Counted from the stretch's first letter, positions 1 through 9,796 are shown. The stretch is 64,000 nucleotides of DNA from an uncultured Saprospiraceae bacterium (GCA_938007965.1 CALLMH010000025.1:36069-100068); one strand, 5' to 3'. Made by a program: numbers and translations. The notes: generated by a model from the letters alone, not told the origin.

Positions 1-810
1 CAATGCGGTAAATGGATGACCTAGTAATGTAACTATATTTATAATACTAGGATTAGTGATTTCTATAAGACCAGATTTCATCATTGTGCCCAGCAATATG
101 AGTACGATCGGAACTAATATAATCGAGATTATGAGTGCTATGTTAGGAAGATTTTTGGTTTCATTATTTTGATCGTCGCTTACTAGATGAGGCGCTTTGA
201 TATGAATTTTTTCAGCTATATATCTGCCATAAAGTAGTCCGCTTAAAATAGCGGTAGGAATTCCCGCTAAAAAACCAACTAATATGACCCATCCTAGATC
301 AGCATCGAGTATATCCGCAACGGCTACGGGACCCGGCGTAGGAGGTATGAAAGCGTGCGTGATGGCTAATCCTGCCAATAGTGGAATCGCATAAAGAAGT
401 AATGACTTGCCCGTTTTTCGCTGTAGTGCATATATGACGGGAATCAGTATGATGAATGCCACGTCGAAGAATACAGGAATAGCCACTACGAATCCAGTCA
501 ATAGCATAGATGTCGGTGCATTTTTGATCCCCATGGATCGGATCAGCCACTGAGCTATAGCTTCTGCTCCGTTTGATTTTTCTAATATAGCACCAAACAT
601 AGCTCCTAGACCCACGACTACTGCCACGAATCCCAAGGTTGATCCCATACCTTTTTGTATGGTTTCGATTATAGTAAGTGCATCCAGCCCAGCGAATAAC
701 CCTGTCAATATACTCGATATCAGTAAGGATATAAACGCAGGAAGCCTCAAGGCCAATATTAAAATAAGTAGTATAATGATTCCGACAAGTACGCTTAATA
801 TTATGCTCAT
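1..810 (-). CDS. gntP: GntP-family gluconate:H+ symporter (3' end beyond window edge)
   Basis: I read this frame directly on the minus strand from ATG at 810; the ORF track omits it because it has no stop in the window. About 270 residues are present, against roughly 430-450 for the family, so the C-terminal part is missing. The product is a very hydrophobic multi-pass inner-membrane permease. It has an N-terminal helix starting MSIILSVLVGIIILL and the family-like segment HAFIPPTPGPVAVADIL around residue 165. GntP proteins import gluconate or related sugar acids. The gene lies 28 bp downstream of gnd and close to gntK, so import, phosphorylation and oxidation of gluconate are encoded as one operon. 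The exact substrate is inferred from these neighbours. Confidence 0.9.
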   Translation of the reverse strand, partial: MSIILSVLVGIIILLILILALRLPAFISLLISSILTGLFAGLDALTIIETIQKGMGSTLGFVAVVVGLGAMFGAILEKSNGAEAIAQWLIRSMGIKNAPTSMLLTGFVVAIPVFFDVAFIILIPVIYALQRKTGKSLLLYAIPLLAGLAITHAFIPPTPGPVAVADILDADLGWVILVGFLAGIPTAILSGLLYGRYIAEKIHIKAPHLVSDDQNNETKNLPNIALIISIILVPIVLILLGTMMKSGLIEITNPSIINIVTLLGHPFTAL

Positions 811-838
811 GGACTAGATTTTTTATTAGAAATGTAGA

Positions 839-2242
839 TTATCGATTCCAGATTGTATGGTGCGATGGGCCATTGGGATCATCTATTCGTTGGTATCTGT
901 GAGCTCCAAAGTAATCTCGCTGGCCTTGGATGATATTAGCCGTAGATTGTTCATTTTTGTAGGTCTCGATGTATGTCAATGCGGCACTGAGACATGGAAC
1001 TGCAGACCCTGACAGCATAGATTGTGCACATATTTCTCTTAGTGAATTTAGTCCTTCGGATACGATATTCACATATGTAGTATTATTTAGTAAGGTGGGC
1101 TCTTCTTTTAGTTTTACCTTCATATCTTCCATTAATTCAGACCTTATGATACATCCGTTGGTCCAGATTCTCGCTACCTCAGGCATATCAATATTCCATT
1201 GATAAGTATCAGAAGCTGCGTAGATCAGCTCTAAACCTTGATGATGATTGATGATTCTTGCTATCTTGTAAGCTTCGGCAAGTGTATTAAGATCGATATC
1301 TTTTTTATTGATAGACGTAGCATATAGTTTGTTGGCAGCTATCCTTTCGTCTTTGAATGCGGATTGGTACCTAGCGAAGAGAGCGGCAGTAAGAGTATTG
1401 ACTGGTATGCCTAATTCGCAAGCGGCGATGGTTGTCCAGCTACCTGTCCCCTTATTTCCAGCCTTATCTAGGATGATGTCTATGAGGTGAGTATCTCCTT
1501 CTTTTTTTCTAAGGACTTCGACTGTGATTTCTAGTAAGTAACTATTTAGATCTGTCTTGGTCCATGATTCGAATACATCCGCTATCGAAGAGGAGTCATA
1601 GCCCGCGGTATATCTTAAGAGTCCATATATCTCAGCAAGGAATTGCATCTCAGCGTACTCTATGCCATTGTGTACCATCTTGACAAAATGTCCAGCACCA
1701 CCTCTCCCTATATAGCCACAACATGCTCCTCCATCCTTGTCTTTGGCAGCTATTGATTCTAGAGCATCTTTGCAGATTGCATATGCTTCTGGCTCTCCTC
1801 CTGGCATGATCGATGGTCCTTTTAGTGCGCCTTCTTCACCACCAGATACTCCCGTACCTATGAAGTATAGGTCATGTTTGGCGAGTTTGTTATTTCTTTC
1901 TTGAGTCAATTTGTAATGAGAATTACCACCATCAATAATCAAATCGCCTTTGTCCAACAGTGGAATCAGTGAATCGATCGTACTGTCTACAGCTGACCCT
2001 GCAGAAATCATCAGAAATATGGTCCTAGGAGTCTTTAGAGATCGTACAAATTCGTCCAAGTCTTCATGGCCTTCTACTCCTGTAAGATCAGGATATGCGT
2101 GGATAAATTTTTGAGCCACTCTTTCTTCGGAGTCCTTCACATATCTGTTATATAAGCTTAAGCTTACTTGCTTGTCTGCAAAATTTCTAGCTAGACTTTT
2201 CCCCATTACGCCTAATCCAATAAGTCCAAGTTGTTTTTTCAT
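839..2242 (-). CDS. gnd: 6-phosphogluconate dehydrogenase, decarboxylating
   Basis: This cytosolic enzyme oxidises 6-phosphogluconate to ribulose 5-phosphate and CO2 with NADP+ in the oxidative pentose phosphate pathway. The 467 residues match the usual full length. The N-terminal Rossmann fold shows GLGVMG at residues 9-14. The substrate-binding region has GVSGGEEGA near residue 131 and GHFVKMVHNGIEY at 184-196, where Lys188 is the expected catalytic lysine. The C-terminal tail has QRDYFGAHRYQR, typical of this family. The start codon overlaps the end of gntK by 4 bp (ATGA), indicating translational coupling. It forms an operon with gntK upstream and gntP downstream. No Entner-Doudoroff genes are visible, so gluconate here probably enters the pentose phosphate route. 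Confidence 0.97.
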   Translation of the reverse strand: MKKQLGLIGLGVMGKSLARNFADKQVSLSLYNRYVKDSEERVAQKFIHAYPDLTGVEGHEDLDEFVRSLKTPRTIFLMISAGSAVDSTIDSLIPLLDKGDLIIDGGNSHYKLTQERNNKLAKHDLYFIGTGVSGGEEGALKGPSIMPGGEPEAYAICKDALESIAAKDKDGGACCGYIGRGGAGHFVKMVHNGIEYAEMQFLAEIYGLLRYTAGYDSSSIADVFESWTKTDLNSYLLEITVEVLRKKEGDTHLIDIILDKAGNKGTGSWTTIAACELGIPVNTLTAALFARYQSAFKDERIAANKLYATSINKKDIDLNTLAEAYKIARIINHHQGLELIYAASDTYQWNIDMPEVARIWTNGCIIRSELMEDMKVKLKEEPTLLNNTTYVNIVSEGLNSLREICAQSMLSGSAVPCLSAALTYIETYKNEQSTANIIQGQRDYFGAHRYQRIDDPNGPSHHTIWNR

Positions 2243-2766
2243 GATTTGCTCTCTTTTATTATAGTATCTATAATCTGTTCTACAGTATTATTAATATCGC
2301 ATCTGATGGCATATTCTGGAATATCCAATATTTCAAACTGCGAATGTAACAAACTCGGCGGCATGAAATGATGTGTTCTTGAAGTGATTCGCTTATAGAT
2401 CAAATCAAAACTACCATCTAGAAATATCCAATGAATTTGTCTCTCAATGTCCTCAGACAATTGAATTCTATACATTTCCTTCAAGGCAGAGCACGCTATG
2501 ATTAATCCTGATTCGGTTTTTAAAATAAACTGATTCATAGCTTGTAACCATCCTTTGCGATCTGTATCGTCAAGGGGCAGACCAGATTTCATTTTGGCTA
2601 CATTGTCAGCTGGGTGAAAATCATCTCCATCATAAAATGGTATAGCAAGAATATCAGAAAGTGCCTGACCGATGGTACTCTTTCCACTTCCTGATACTCC
2701 ACAGATGAAGTAGATCTTGTTACCATAAGAACAGTATGGTGATTCGGACATATAGTTAATTATCAT
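2239..2766 (-). CDS. gntK: Gluconokinase
   Basis: A small P-loop kinase of 175 residues, the usual GntK size, that phosphorylates gluconate to 6-phosphogluconate using ATP. The Walker A motif GVSGSGKST is at residues 23-31, followed by the substrate region FYDGDDFHPADNVAKM and the lid segment YKRITSRTHHFMP that characterise thermoresistant-type gluconokinases. It is the first gene of the gntK-gnd-gntP operon. The annotated Met1 is possible, but Met6 (MSESPYCSYG) is an alternative start; the region upstream of the P-loop is not conserved enough to decide. A TAnnTTTG promoter element lies about 40 bp upstream. Confidence 0.95.
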   Translation of the reverse strand: MIINYMSESPYCSYGNKIYFICGVSGSGKSTIGQALSDILAIPFYDGDDFHPADNVAKMKSGLPLDDTDRKGWLQAMNQFILKTESGLIIACSALKEMYRIQLSEDIERQIHWIFLDGSFDLIYKRITSRTHHFMPPSLLHSQFEILDIPEYAIRCDINNTVEQIIDTIIKESKS

Positions 2767-2805
2767 TTACAAGATACACTGATTAGGATAAATGAAAAGA
2801 TGTAC

Positions 2806-2813
2806 CAAAGTTA
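2806..2813 (-). promoter_or_regulatory. Putative promoter -7 element of the gntK-gnd-gntP operon
   Basis: On the minus strand this reads TAACTTTG, an exact match to the Bacteroidota -7 consensus TAnnTTTG, 39 bp before the gntK start. I see no convincing -33 TTTG at the right spacing. Confidence 0.5.
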
Positions 2814-3043
2814 AAAATGAAGGTTGAAATAGAAATGTGAATTTGTATTCCTAAAATTAAATAAACGAGCGGTTACATATCATTTTGACCTTAGTTCTTT
2901 CAATTAATTAGGTATAAAAAAATGAAACTAAGAAAGAAAATGAAAGAAGACAATTATTATCACCTAAAAATAATAGATATGCAAGTGCATTTTGTAGCAC
3001 ATATTTGATGTGGGATAGAAATGTAGCTTCTTTAAATAATTTG
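2814..3043. other. Divergent intergenic region gntK / glycosyltransferase
   Basis: This A/T-rich spacer sits between two divergent operons. Apart from the gntK promoter element on its left edge and a weak plus-strand -7-like TAATATTG at 3044-3051 on its right edge, I see no operator palindrome, small gene or repeat in it. No GntR-type binding site is obvious by eye. Confidence 0.5.
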
Positions 3044-3068
3044 TAATATTGCACACTTGGTTCAATAT

Positions 3069-4265
3069 ATGAAAGACAGAAAAAGAAAAATAAAAATCGC
3101 TTTTTTCGCTGACATCTTGGTCAAAGACTTTGACGGGGCGTCTCGTACTATGTTTCATATTATAGAGCGGATTCCGAAGGATGAATTCGAATTTGTTTTT
3201 TTCTGCGGGATGCCACCTAAGCGAGATATAGGTCATGAGGTCTTCGTAGTGCCTTCGATTCCGATTCCATTTAATAGTACATATAAGTTGGCGATTCCCA
3301 TGTTCAGTTGGTTTTCAATGAGGAAGCGATTGAAGGAATTTCGTCCGGATGTGATTCATATAGCTTCGCCTTCTCCATTGGGGGATTTTGCATTTCAGTA
3401 TAAGCGCAGTAGAGATATTCCAGTGATTACAATCTACCACACTCATTTTCTATCTTATATAAGCTATTACTTGAGGCCACTTCCTTTTTTGTCAAATCCA
3501 GCGGTTAAAACAATCGCCTATGGACAGAAAAAATTTTATGATCAATCTTCTTTGATGTATATTCCAACCATGCAGATGGTCCATGAATTGCATAGATATA
3601 AATTTGATACGTCGAAGATGAAAATATGGCAACGAGGAATGAATCACGAACTATTCAATCCTAATAAACGAGACATACCACGAATCAAGTCGATAACTAA
3701 AAATGATAAACCTAATATTCTTTTTGCTTCCAGGCTCGTATGGGAGAAAAATCTTGCTACCCTAATCAGGATTTATAGAAAGAGTAAGATCGAAGGGGAT
3801 AAGTATAATTTTATCATAGCAGGGGATGGAGTAGCACATGATAAGCTGAAAGAGAAAATGCCGGATGCTTACATGCTAGGAAAAGTAGACCACGACAGTT
3901 TGGCTGCATTATATGCTTCTGCAGATATATTTTTATTTCCATCAGTATCAGAGACGTATGGTAATGTAGTGGTAGAGGCGATGGCGAGTGGCTGCCCATG
4001 TATCATCGCTAGAGGTGGTGGATCTCAGAGTCTAGTAGAGCACGGGAAGACTGGATTTTTGTGCGAACCAGAAGACGAAGCAGATTACCTCAGTAGGATT
4101 AATCAGGTACAAGAAGATCACAATCTTAGAGAGGATTTTATTTCCAATGGGATTGAATATACGAAAACCCTCAATTGGGATACACTCTGCGAGACTTATT
4201 TTGATGATATTGCCAGGCTTGGTAGTACGGGAGATCTGCCTTTAGATACAGTTCGGGTCCAATGA
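3069..4265 (+). CDS. Glycosyltransferase family 4 (mannosyltransferase-like)
   Basis: This is a GT-B fold glycosyltransferase of about 398 residues. The N-terminal Rossmann domain begins IKIAFFADILVKDFDGASR and holds the glycine-turn region. The C-terminal nucleotide-sugar domain has the retaining-enzyme motif E-x7-E in SETYGNVVVEAMASG near residue 310. It resembles GDP-mannose-dependent alpha-mannosyltransferases that act on diacylglycerol or glucuronosyl lipids, but the donor and acceptor cannot be read from sequence. The track starts at TTG 3057; I prefer ATG 3069 (MKDRKRKIKI), four codons later, just before the fold begins. The stop codon overlaps the ATG of the next gene (ATGA), so the two are translated together, which suggests a lipid- or envelope-glycan job. 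Confidence 0.88.
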   Translation: MKDRKRKIKIAFFADILVKDFDGASRTMFHIIERIPKDEFEFVFFCGMPPKRDIGHEVFVVPSIPIPFNSTYKLAIPMFSWFSMRKRLKEFRPDVIHIASPSPLGDFAFQYKRSRDIPVITIYHTHFLSYISYYLRPLPFLSNPAVKTIAYGQKKFYDQSSLMYIPTMQMVHELHRYKFDTSKMKIWQRGMNHELFNPNKRDIPRIKSITKNDKPNILFASRLVWEKNLATLIRIYRKSKIEGDKYNFIIAGDGVAHDKLKEKMPDAYMLGKVDHDSLAALYASADIFLFPSVSETYGNVVVEAMASGCPCIIARGGGSQSLVEHGKTGFLCEPEDEADYLSRINQVQEDHNLREDFISNGIEYTKTLNWDTLCETYFDDIARLGSTGDLPLDTVRVQ

Positions 4266-5278
4266 TATCATTCTATCAAAAATATAAGAAGCCTATAAAG
4301 TGGAGCTTGTTGGTATTGGTCGTTGCTTTTGTAGGACAGTTTGTTTGGAATTCTGATCTAGAAGTGATTGGAGGATATCTAAGGAAGATGCCATTTACAT
4401 TTATAGGTATTGTGGGGCTTTCATTTTTAGCATACCTGAGTGCCACGTTATCGTGGAAGTTGTGCATGGGTTCTGATAGTGCTAAGACTGGATTGCTACA
4501 GCTGTTTATGATTCGGCATGTGGGAGAGATGCTTAGTGTGTTCAATCCTACGAGCGTAATCGCTGGCGAGACACTCAAAGTGCATTACTTGTCTAGAAAC
4601 GGAGTAGATAATAAGCGATCTGTAAGTTCGATATTGCTTTCTCGAATTTTGATTATTTTATCCGCTCTTTTATTGATTATTCTATCGGTGTTCTACCTAG
4701 TATTAGGAGTCATAGGTGATAATCAGGAGCTTCCGATCATCATTCTTGCACTGATTATTGTTAGTGGATTTGGGTATCTATTGGCTAGGTTTTTATTGCA
4801 TTCTAAGTTGTATTTATACCGATCTATGACTAAGATGCAGGAGCGATTTGGACATAAATATATTTCCGATAAGATTTTATTATCTATCAGGGAGATCAAT
4901 CAAGAAGCACATTTATTCTTTACTGATAATCAGGGTAAGTTTATCTTGGCATTTATATTATCTGTCATACATTGGATACTAGGAGCTGCCGAGTTTTATT
5001 TGATATTGCGCGTGTTGGGATTAGATATTTCCGTGGTCAATGCTGTAGCAATAGAGATGGGCGTGATCCTTTTCAAGACAGTCGGCGCTATCGTTCCGGG
5101 TCAGGTAGGAGTTGAAGAATATGCCAATAAAATAATGTTAGAAGCTGTAGGGATAGCTGGAAATGAAGTCTGGTTGGTCGTATCTATCATGCGTCGTGCG
5201 AGGCAGTTATTTTGGGTAGGTGTAGCGGGTATTTTTTATGTTTTTATGAGAAGGAAGTCACCTCAACCAAAAGGATAA
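4262..5278 (+). CDS. Lysylphosphatidylglycerol synthase TM-region / UPF0104 family membrane protein
   Basis: An integral membrane protein of 338 residues with about eight hydrophobic helices. It matches the flippase-like membrane domain of MprF and the archaeal AglD family. Recognisable segments are FNPTSVIAGETLKVHYL around residue 95 and GVILFKTVGAIVPGQVGVEEY near residue 265, both typical of this family. It lacks the soluble aminoacyl-transferase domain of full MprF. The family is thought to move lipids or lipid-linked sugars, and coupling by a 4-bp overlap to a glycosyltransferase fits that. The function is inferred; the family assignment is firm. Confidence 0.85.
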   Translation: MISFYQKYKKPIKWSLLVLVVAFVGQFVWNSDLEVIGGYLRKMPFTFIGIVGLSFLAYLSATLSWKLCMGSDSAKTGLLQLFMIRHVGEMLSVFNPTSVIAGETLKVHYLSRNGVDNKRSVSSILLSRILIILSALLLIILSVFYLVLGVIGDNQELPIIILALIIVSGFGYLLARFLLHSKLYLYRSMTKMQERFGHKYISDKILLSIREINQEAHLFFTDNQGKFILAFILSVIHWILGAAEFYLILRVLGLDISVVNAVAIEMGVILFKTVGAIVPGQVGVEEYANKIMLEAVGIAGNEVWLVVSIMRRARQLFWVGVAGIFYVFMRRKSPQPKG

Positions 5279-5480
5279 CATTCAATTTATGTGCGTTCAT
5301 ATTGAACAAATATGAGTACGTATTCGTAATAGACAAAACACTTGAATAGTAAATCTGTGATTCGATCAGTTCGGCGATTTCGAAAAAATGGTTTTGTAAT
5401 ATATGAAGCCTATATTTTCTATGATGTGTATTTTGTCAAGTACCCGATTCTGTTTTGCCCTAGTTTATGTAATTCAATTG

Positions 5481-5488
5481 TATATTTG
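5481..5488 (+). promoter_or_regulatory. Putative -7 promoter element of the SulP transporter
   Basis: TATATTTG matches TAnnTTTG exactly, 30 bp upstream of the start codon. A TTTG occurs 23 bp further upstream, slightly longer than the usual 18-19 bp spacing. Confidence 0.5.
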
Positions 5489-5518
5489 AATTTAATTTAG
5501 AAAATCAACACCCAAATT

Positions 5519-7180
5519 ATGGCCTCAAAAATATTAGATTTTAGCAATTTGAAAGGTGATTTTACTGGTGGATTAGTTGCCGGAATTGTGGCACTTCCAT
5601 TGGCATTAGCATTCGGAGTTCAGTCAGGCATGGGGGCTATTGCCGGACTCTACGGGGCGATCATGGTAGGAATATTTGCAGCTATATTTGGCGGCACGTC
5701 TACACAAGCAAGTGGTCCGACAGGCCCTATGACCGTTGTATCTGCAGCTTTAGTGGCGGCAGCTATTCAGATGACTGGTAGTCTAGAGTCCGCTATGGGT
5801 ATCATACTGTTGAGTTTTTTTCTTGGCGGAGTTTTACAGATTGTTTTTGGATTGATGAATATTGCTGGATACGTCAAGTATTTCCCATATCCAGTAGTTT
5901 CGGGTTTTATGAGTGGGGTAGGTTTGATTATAATCATCCTTCAGATATTTCCATTTATGGGTTTGTCTTCTGCAAAATCAACATTTCTCGTCCTACAAGA
6001 CTTGCCACGGTTATTTGCAGAGTTTAATATCTATGCATTAACTCTAGGAGTACTTACGGTATTGATCTATTACGTATTTCCTTATATTACCAAAGCTATT
6101 CCGAGTGCATTGGTTGCTTTAGTCGTTGCTACATTGGTTAGCTATTTCGTAGGGTGGGATGTGCCCATTATTGGTGAGATACCATCAGGGATTCCAGACT
6201 TACAAATCAAGACTATGTTTACCAATATTCCTGCCGAAGCATATTCTATGATTTTTGAATATGCGGCTGTTCTTGCGGTTTTGGGCAGTATAGACTCCCT
6301 ACTCACTTCAGTGATTGCGGACAATATGACGAAGACTAGGCACAATAGTAATAGAGAATTAATAGGTCAAGGGATAGGTAATATGCTCGCTGCAATGATC
6401 GGTGGTATTCCTGGAGCTGGAGCGACAAAGGGTACAGTAGTTAATATCAATGCAGGCGGTCGTACTAGGATCTCCGGGGCTATTCATGGTCTACTTTTAC
6501 TGGGGGTTCTCCTGGGTCTGGGATGGTTGGCGGCACATATTCCATTGTCAGTATTAGCGGGATTGCTTATACCTATTGGATTTAAGATTATAGATACGAA
6601 AGGTCTAAAGCACCTGTTCAAAGTTCCAAAAGCGGATGCGGTCGTGTTGGTATTGGTACTACTGATTACTACGTTTGGCAGTCTGATTCAGGCGGTAGGC
6701 ATAGGTGTGGTACTTGCTTGTATATTATTCATGAAGAAAGCAAGTGACCTTGGAGAAAAAGGGATCGTAATGGAATCTATAGCGGATCTAAAAGATGAAA
6801 AACCATGGCAAGACGAATTGCCCTTTTATGAACTGTATAAGAATAAGGTACTAATTAAGCACTTGAATGGTCCACTGTTTTTTGGATATACGACGCATCT
6901 CAAGAACCAAGTTGCCGATATGAGTAAAGATATAGAGGTGTTGATTATCCGTATGGATCAGGTGCCTCTCATCGATCAATCTGGATTGTATGCCCTAGAA
7001 GATATCGTATTTGATTTGGAATTAAATGGAGTGCAGGTATATTTTGTGAATCTCCAAGAGCAACCAATGGATATGCTCAGATCGATTGATATTATCCCAG
7101 ATTTAGTACATGAGAGTCACATTTTTGCAAATGTAAAAGATGCTTTTGCTTATATAAAGAACGTAGTCAGTACTCGATGA
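5519..7180 (+). CDS. SulP family inorganic anion transporter
   Basis: A secondary transporter of 553 residues for sulfate, bicarbonate or a related anion. The membrane domain starts almost at the N-terminus with DFTGGLVAGIVALPLALAFG and continues with GLYGAIMVGIFAAIFGGT, both SulP signatures, and has the expected 10-14 hydrophobic helices to about residue 410. A cytoplasmic STAS domain follows at about 445-545, with the phosphoacceptor-loop region VPLIDQSGLYALED. It stands alone in its own transcription unit. No carbonic anhydrase or sulfur-assimilation gene is nearby, so the substrate stays open. Confidence 0.93.
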   Translation: MASKILDFSNLKGDFTGGLVAGIVALPLALAFGVQSGMGAIAGLYGAIMVGIFAAIFGGTSTQASGPTGPMTVVSAALVAAAIQMTGSLESAMGIILLSFFLGGVLQIVFGLMNIAGYVKYFPYPVVSGFMSGVGLIIIILQIFPFMGLSSAKSTFLVLQDLPRLFAEFNIYALTLGVLTVLIYYVFPYITKAIPSALVALVVATLVSYFVGWDVPIIGEIPSGIPDLQIKTMFTNIPAEAYSMIFEYAAVLAVLGSIDSLLTSVIADNMTKTRHNSNRELIGQGIGNMLAAMIGGIPGAGATKGTVVNINAGGRTRISGAIHGLLLLGVLLGLGWLAAHIPLSVLAGLLIPIGFKIIDTKGLKHLFKVPKADAVVLVLVLLITTFGSLIQAVGIGVVLACILFMKKASDLGEKGIVMESIADLKDEKPWQDELPFYELYKNKVLIKHLNGPLFFGYTTHLKNQVADMSKDIEVLIIRMDQVPLIDQSGLYALEDIVFDLELNGVQVYFVNLQEQPMDMLRSIDIIPDLVHESHIFANVKDAFAYIKNVVSTR

Positions 7181-7254
7181 TACCCATACCTACAGTATGA
7201 TCTTTAAACTACTAGGCTAGTTAAAAAAAAAGTAAGGCAGTCATGGTCTAGTGA

Positions 7255-7290
7255 ATAAAAGGATATTCTATATTTTGCAATATCCCTACT
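7255..7290 (-). terminator. Bidirectional terminator-like hairpin (GGATATT family, copy 1)
   Basis: GGATATT at 7261-7267 pairs with AATATCC at 7279-7285. On the minus strand the stem is followed by TTTTATTC, so it suits the DUF5916 gene ending at 7300, and it lies between this gene and the convergent SulP gene. Two related hairpins occur near 29756 and 29876. Confidence 0.65.
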
Positions 7291-7299
7291 TTATAGACA

Positions 7300-9792
7300 T
7301 CATCCATTTATCACGGTGTCATAATCCAAGAAGTAGACTACCTTGAGAGAGATACTGTTCGTCTGTCTGTAGTCGAATAAATTTGAGAAGTTGGAGAAGT
7401 AATTATTATCGAAGTTTCGATCACTGCCACTTATGTTGTTTTTCCATACGACTATGATATCGCTACCTTTGGTAAATCTCCAAGTATAATTAAGGTCTAG
7501 CGTAAAAAAATTGAAATTCACATCATAGATATCTTCTCCTGTTTCTGTCTTACCATCGAATGCTAGATCAGTAAGAGATCCATCATCCTCTAATCTGCCA
7601 AATTTCACATATTGGACTTGATCCCAATTGTGACGGATTCTAGTGGCAAGAGACATTTTATCATTGAATATATACTGTACTCTCAGACTATTGTCGAATG
7701 TCGATCTATTTCGTGTGCCATACATCACATCCCCGTCACTGATCCCAACTATGTCTTGGGGTGTAAAGGCCGTACTTACGAAGCCGTTATCATTTTTGGA
7801 TGTGGTATAGTTAGCCGATAAGAAAAACGATAATTGATCGTTGACTCTTACTCTAGGGCTGAAGTCTATATTGGTAAATTGTCTTCCCTCTTCTCCAAAT
7901 TTTCGATAGAAACCTCTGATATCTAGCGCGAATGTTTTCCTATAATCCGATGAAAAGAATGAGCTTGCAGAGAATGAAGTTGGAAACTCATAAAACTTAG
8001 AAAAATCTCTCGTTCGAGGTTCGAAATAATCAAATGAGGTAAATGGCTCATATCTTATATTTCCTCCGATAGCATTTCTACTTTTCCATAGTACAAAGCC
8101 TCTGAGCCCTAGGCCATAGTTTACAAATTTATTCGGACTGTATAATCGGTCATAATTTTGACTCACCCCTATTTCCCATCTTTGGACTTTATCGTTACCC
8201 GGTTTGAATTGATTGTAAGATACTTCAGAATAAACTTTTCTTTCGTTTGGACCAAATAATATACCTAAATCATTAGGATTGTAATTGTCAGATTCTTCAT
8301 TGTAGAATATTTCTCCTTGCCAATTTCCACTTATTTTGGCTGCGCTCAGAGAATAGGTATGGCCAGTATTGGTTCCGCTATTAAAAAATTGATTCGCAAC
8401 CACTGCTTTACCACTGATGGCATACGTCTGTGATTTATTTCTCAAGCCGAAGAATAGACCCGTTACATTGGCATTATAGTCATCGCCGAATCTCGTCACG
8501 TTGGTGTTTATCAGCGTCACTACACTATTATTAGGTAAGTTTTGATCCGCTACGGCGACATTATAGTTGGTCAGAGGATTGGTTCGTACTTGTCTTTGCA
8601 GCCCAGTTATAGTATCACGGATCACAGCAAATTCTTCTCCTTCTACTGCATTAAATAATCCTAACCCTGTACCGGAAGAAGTTCTACCTGATACTTTTGT
8701 AGCATTATACAGCTGTGCTTGGAGTGGATTGGCAGTGACAATTTCATTTGATTGAAGATTGGTGAATGCACTGAAGTAATTTATAGGCCTTCCACCTACT
8801 CTTCTGGTATAAAACAGATTTCCTTTATCGAATAGCTCTGTTCCTTCTTTGAAGAATTGCCTGTTCTCATCAAACTGTATTTCGAATGGAGATAGATTGA
8901 GAACTTCGTTATCAAAAATCACCTGACCAAAATCTGGAACTACTGTCATGTCTAATGTAAATGCATCATTGATTCCATATTTAAGATCCATTCCTCCAGT
9001 GTAGGCGGGTGTAACAGAGGTAGCTTGATTGATACTTGGATTTCCTATGGTGTTGATATAACCGGTCACAAATGGTATGATCGAAAGCCTCACGGGTGAT
9101 TCTATATTTGATATTCCTTCTAGCCGTCCTGCCTGATTTAGGAATCCGTCGATAGCTGGATTTACAGGATTCCAGTATACATTTTCTCGGAATCTTCTAA
9201 TCTCTCTTATGAATTGGATATTCCAGTTTTGTATATCTGCATTCGCAAATCTGAGGGAAAGATAGGGTATGAATAACTCCACGGACCATCCATTATCTAA
9301 GAATCGTACTTCACTATCCCAAATCGCATCCCAGCTGGAATCTTCATTTCCCGCTGAGATTTTAATATCCTGCTGTACTCCCGACGCAGTCACATTGAAT
9401 GAAAATCCATTCAGCCCATCTTGATACGTATCAAATACTACGCCAAACCAATCTGTGTTTCCTCTTTGATCTCTTGGCGATAGCTCTTTGAGGATTTTGT
9501 CGGGCTCTGTATCATACATCATGGCTCCTATGTATATACCTCTATCTGTATAAAGTAATTTTACTTCCGTCTTTTGAGAAACAGGATCTTCGAATACGGG
9601 GTCAGTCTGTATGAAATTGGTAGCTATTTCTGATTTGTCCCATGCCTTATCGGTAAGAAATCCGTCTATGTTTATTTTCTCTTCTTTACTTATTCTATTG
9701 ATTTGGATTACTTTTTTAGCTGCTTGGGCACATAGAGTATGGGAGAACATTCCAGTACAAAAGGTAAAAATAAGTAAGAACAGTTTTTTCAT
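7300..9792 (-). CDS. DUF5916 outer-membrane/secreted protein with N-terminal CBM9-like domain
   Basis: This protein has 830 residues with a signal peptide (MKKLFLLIFTFCTGMFSHTLCAQ). Residues about 30-230 form a carbohydrate-binding family 9-like domain, with the characteristic INIDGFLTDKAWDKSEIATNF and VVFDTYQDGLNGFSFNVTASG. The rest is a long beta-rich region that looks like an outer-membrane barrel, including NRQFFKEGTELFDKGNLFYT; this architecture is typical of DUF5916 proteins in Bacteroidota. The family's biochemical role is unknown. A TACTTTTG promoter element lies only 4 bp before the ATG, implying a nearly leaderless mRNA. A TonB-dependent receptor is encoded just upstream on the same strand (66 bp gap). 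Confidence 0.85.
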   Translation of the reverse strand: MKKLFLLIFTFCTGMFSHTLCAQAAKKVIQINRISKEEKINIDGFLTDKAWDKSEIATNFIQTDPVFEDPVSQKTEVKLLYTDRGIYIGAMMYDTEPDKILKELSPRDQRGNTDWFGVVFDTYQDGLNGFSFNVTASGVQQDIKISAGNEDSSWDAIWDSEVRFLDNGWSVELFIPYLSLRFANADIQNWNIQFIREIRRFRENVYWNPVNPAIDGFLNQAGRLEGISNIESPVRLSIIPFVTGYINTIGNPSINQATSVTPAYTGGMDLKYGINDAFTLDMTVVPDFGQVIFDNEVLNLSPFEIQFDENRQFFKEGTELFDKGNLFYTRRVGGRPINYFSAFTNLQSNEIVTANPLQAQLYNATKVSGRTSSGTGLGLFNAVEGEEFAVIRDTITGLQRQVRTNPLTNYNVAVADQNLPNNSVVTLINTNVTRFGDDYNANVTGLFFGLRNKSQTYAISGKAVVANQFFNSGTNTGHTYSLSAAKISGNWQGEIFYNEESDNYNPNDLGILFGPNERKVYSEVSYNQFKPGNDKVQRWEIGVSQNYDRLYSPNKFVNYGLGLRGFVLWKSRNAIGGNIRYEPFTSFDYFEPRTRDFSKFYEFPTSFSASSFFSSDYRKTFALDIRGFYRKFGEEGRQFTNIDFSPRVRVNDQLSFFLSANYTTSKNDNGFVSTAFTPQDIVGISDGDVMYGTRNRSTFDNSLRVQYIFNDKMSLATRIRHNWDQVQYVKFGRLEDDGSLTDLAFDGKTETGEDIYDVNFNFFTLDLNYTWRFTKGSDIIVVWKNNISGSDRNFDNNYFSNFSNLFDYRQTNSISLKVVYFLDYDTVING

Positions 9793-9796
9793 CCTG

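Noticed and set aside
2964-3236. 90-aa minus-strand ORF upstream of the first glycosyltransferase
   Set aside because: It overlaps the start of the glycosyltransferase gene on the opposite strand, has no domain, and its sequence is antisense to conserved codons.
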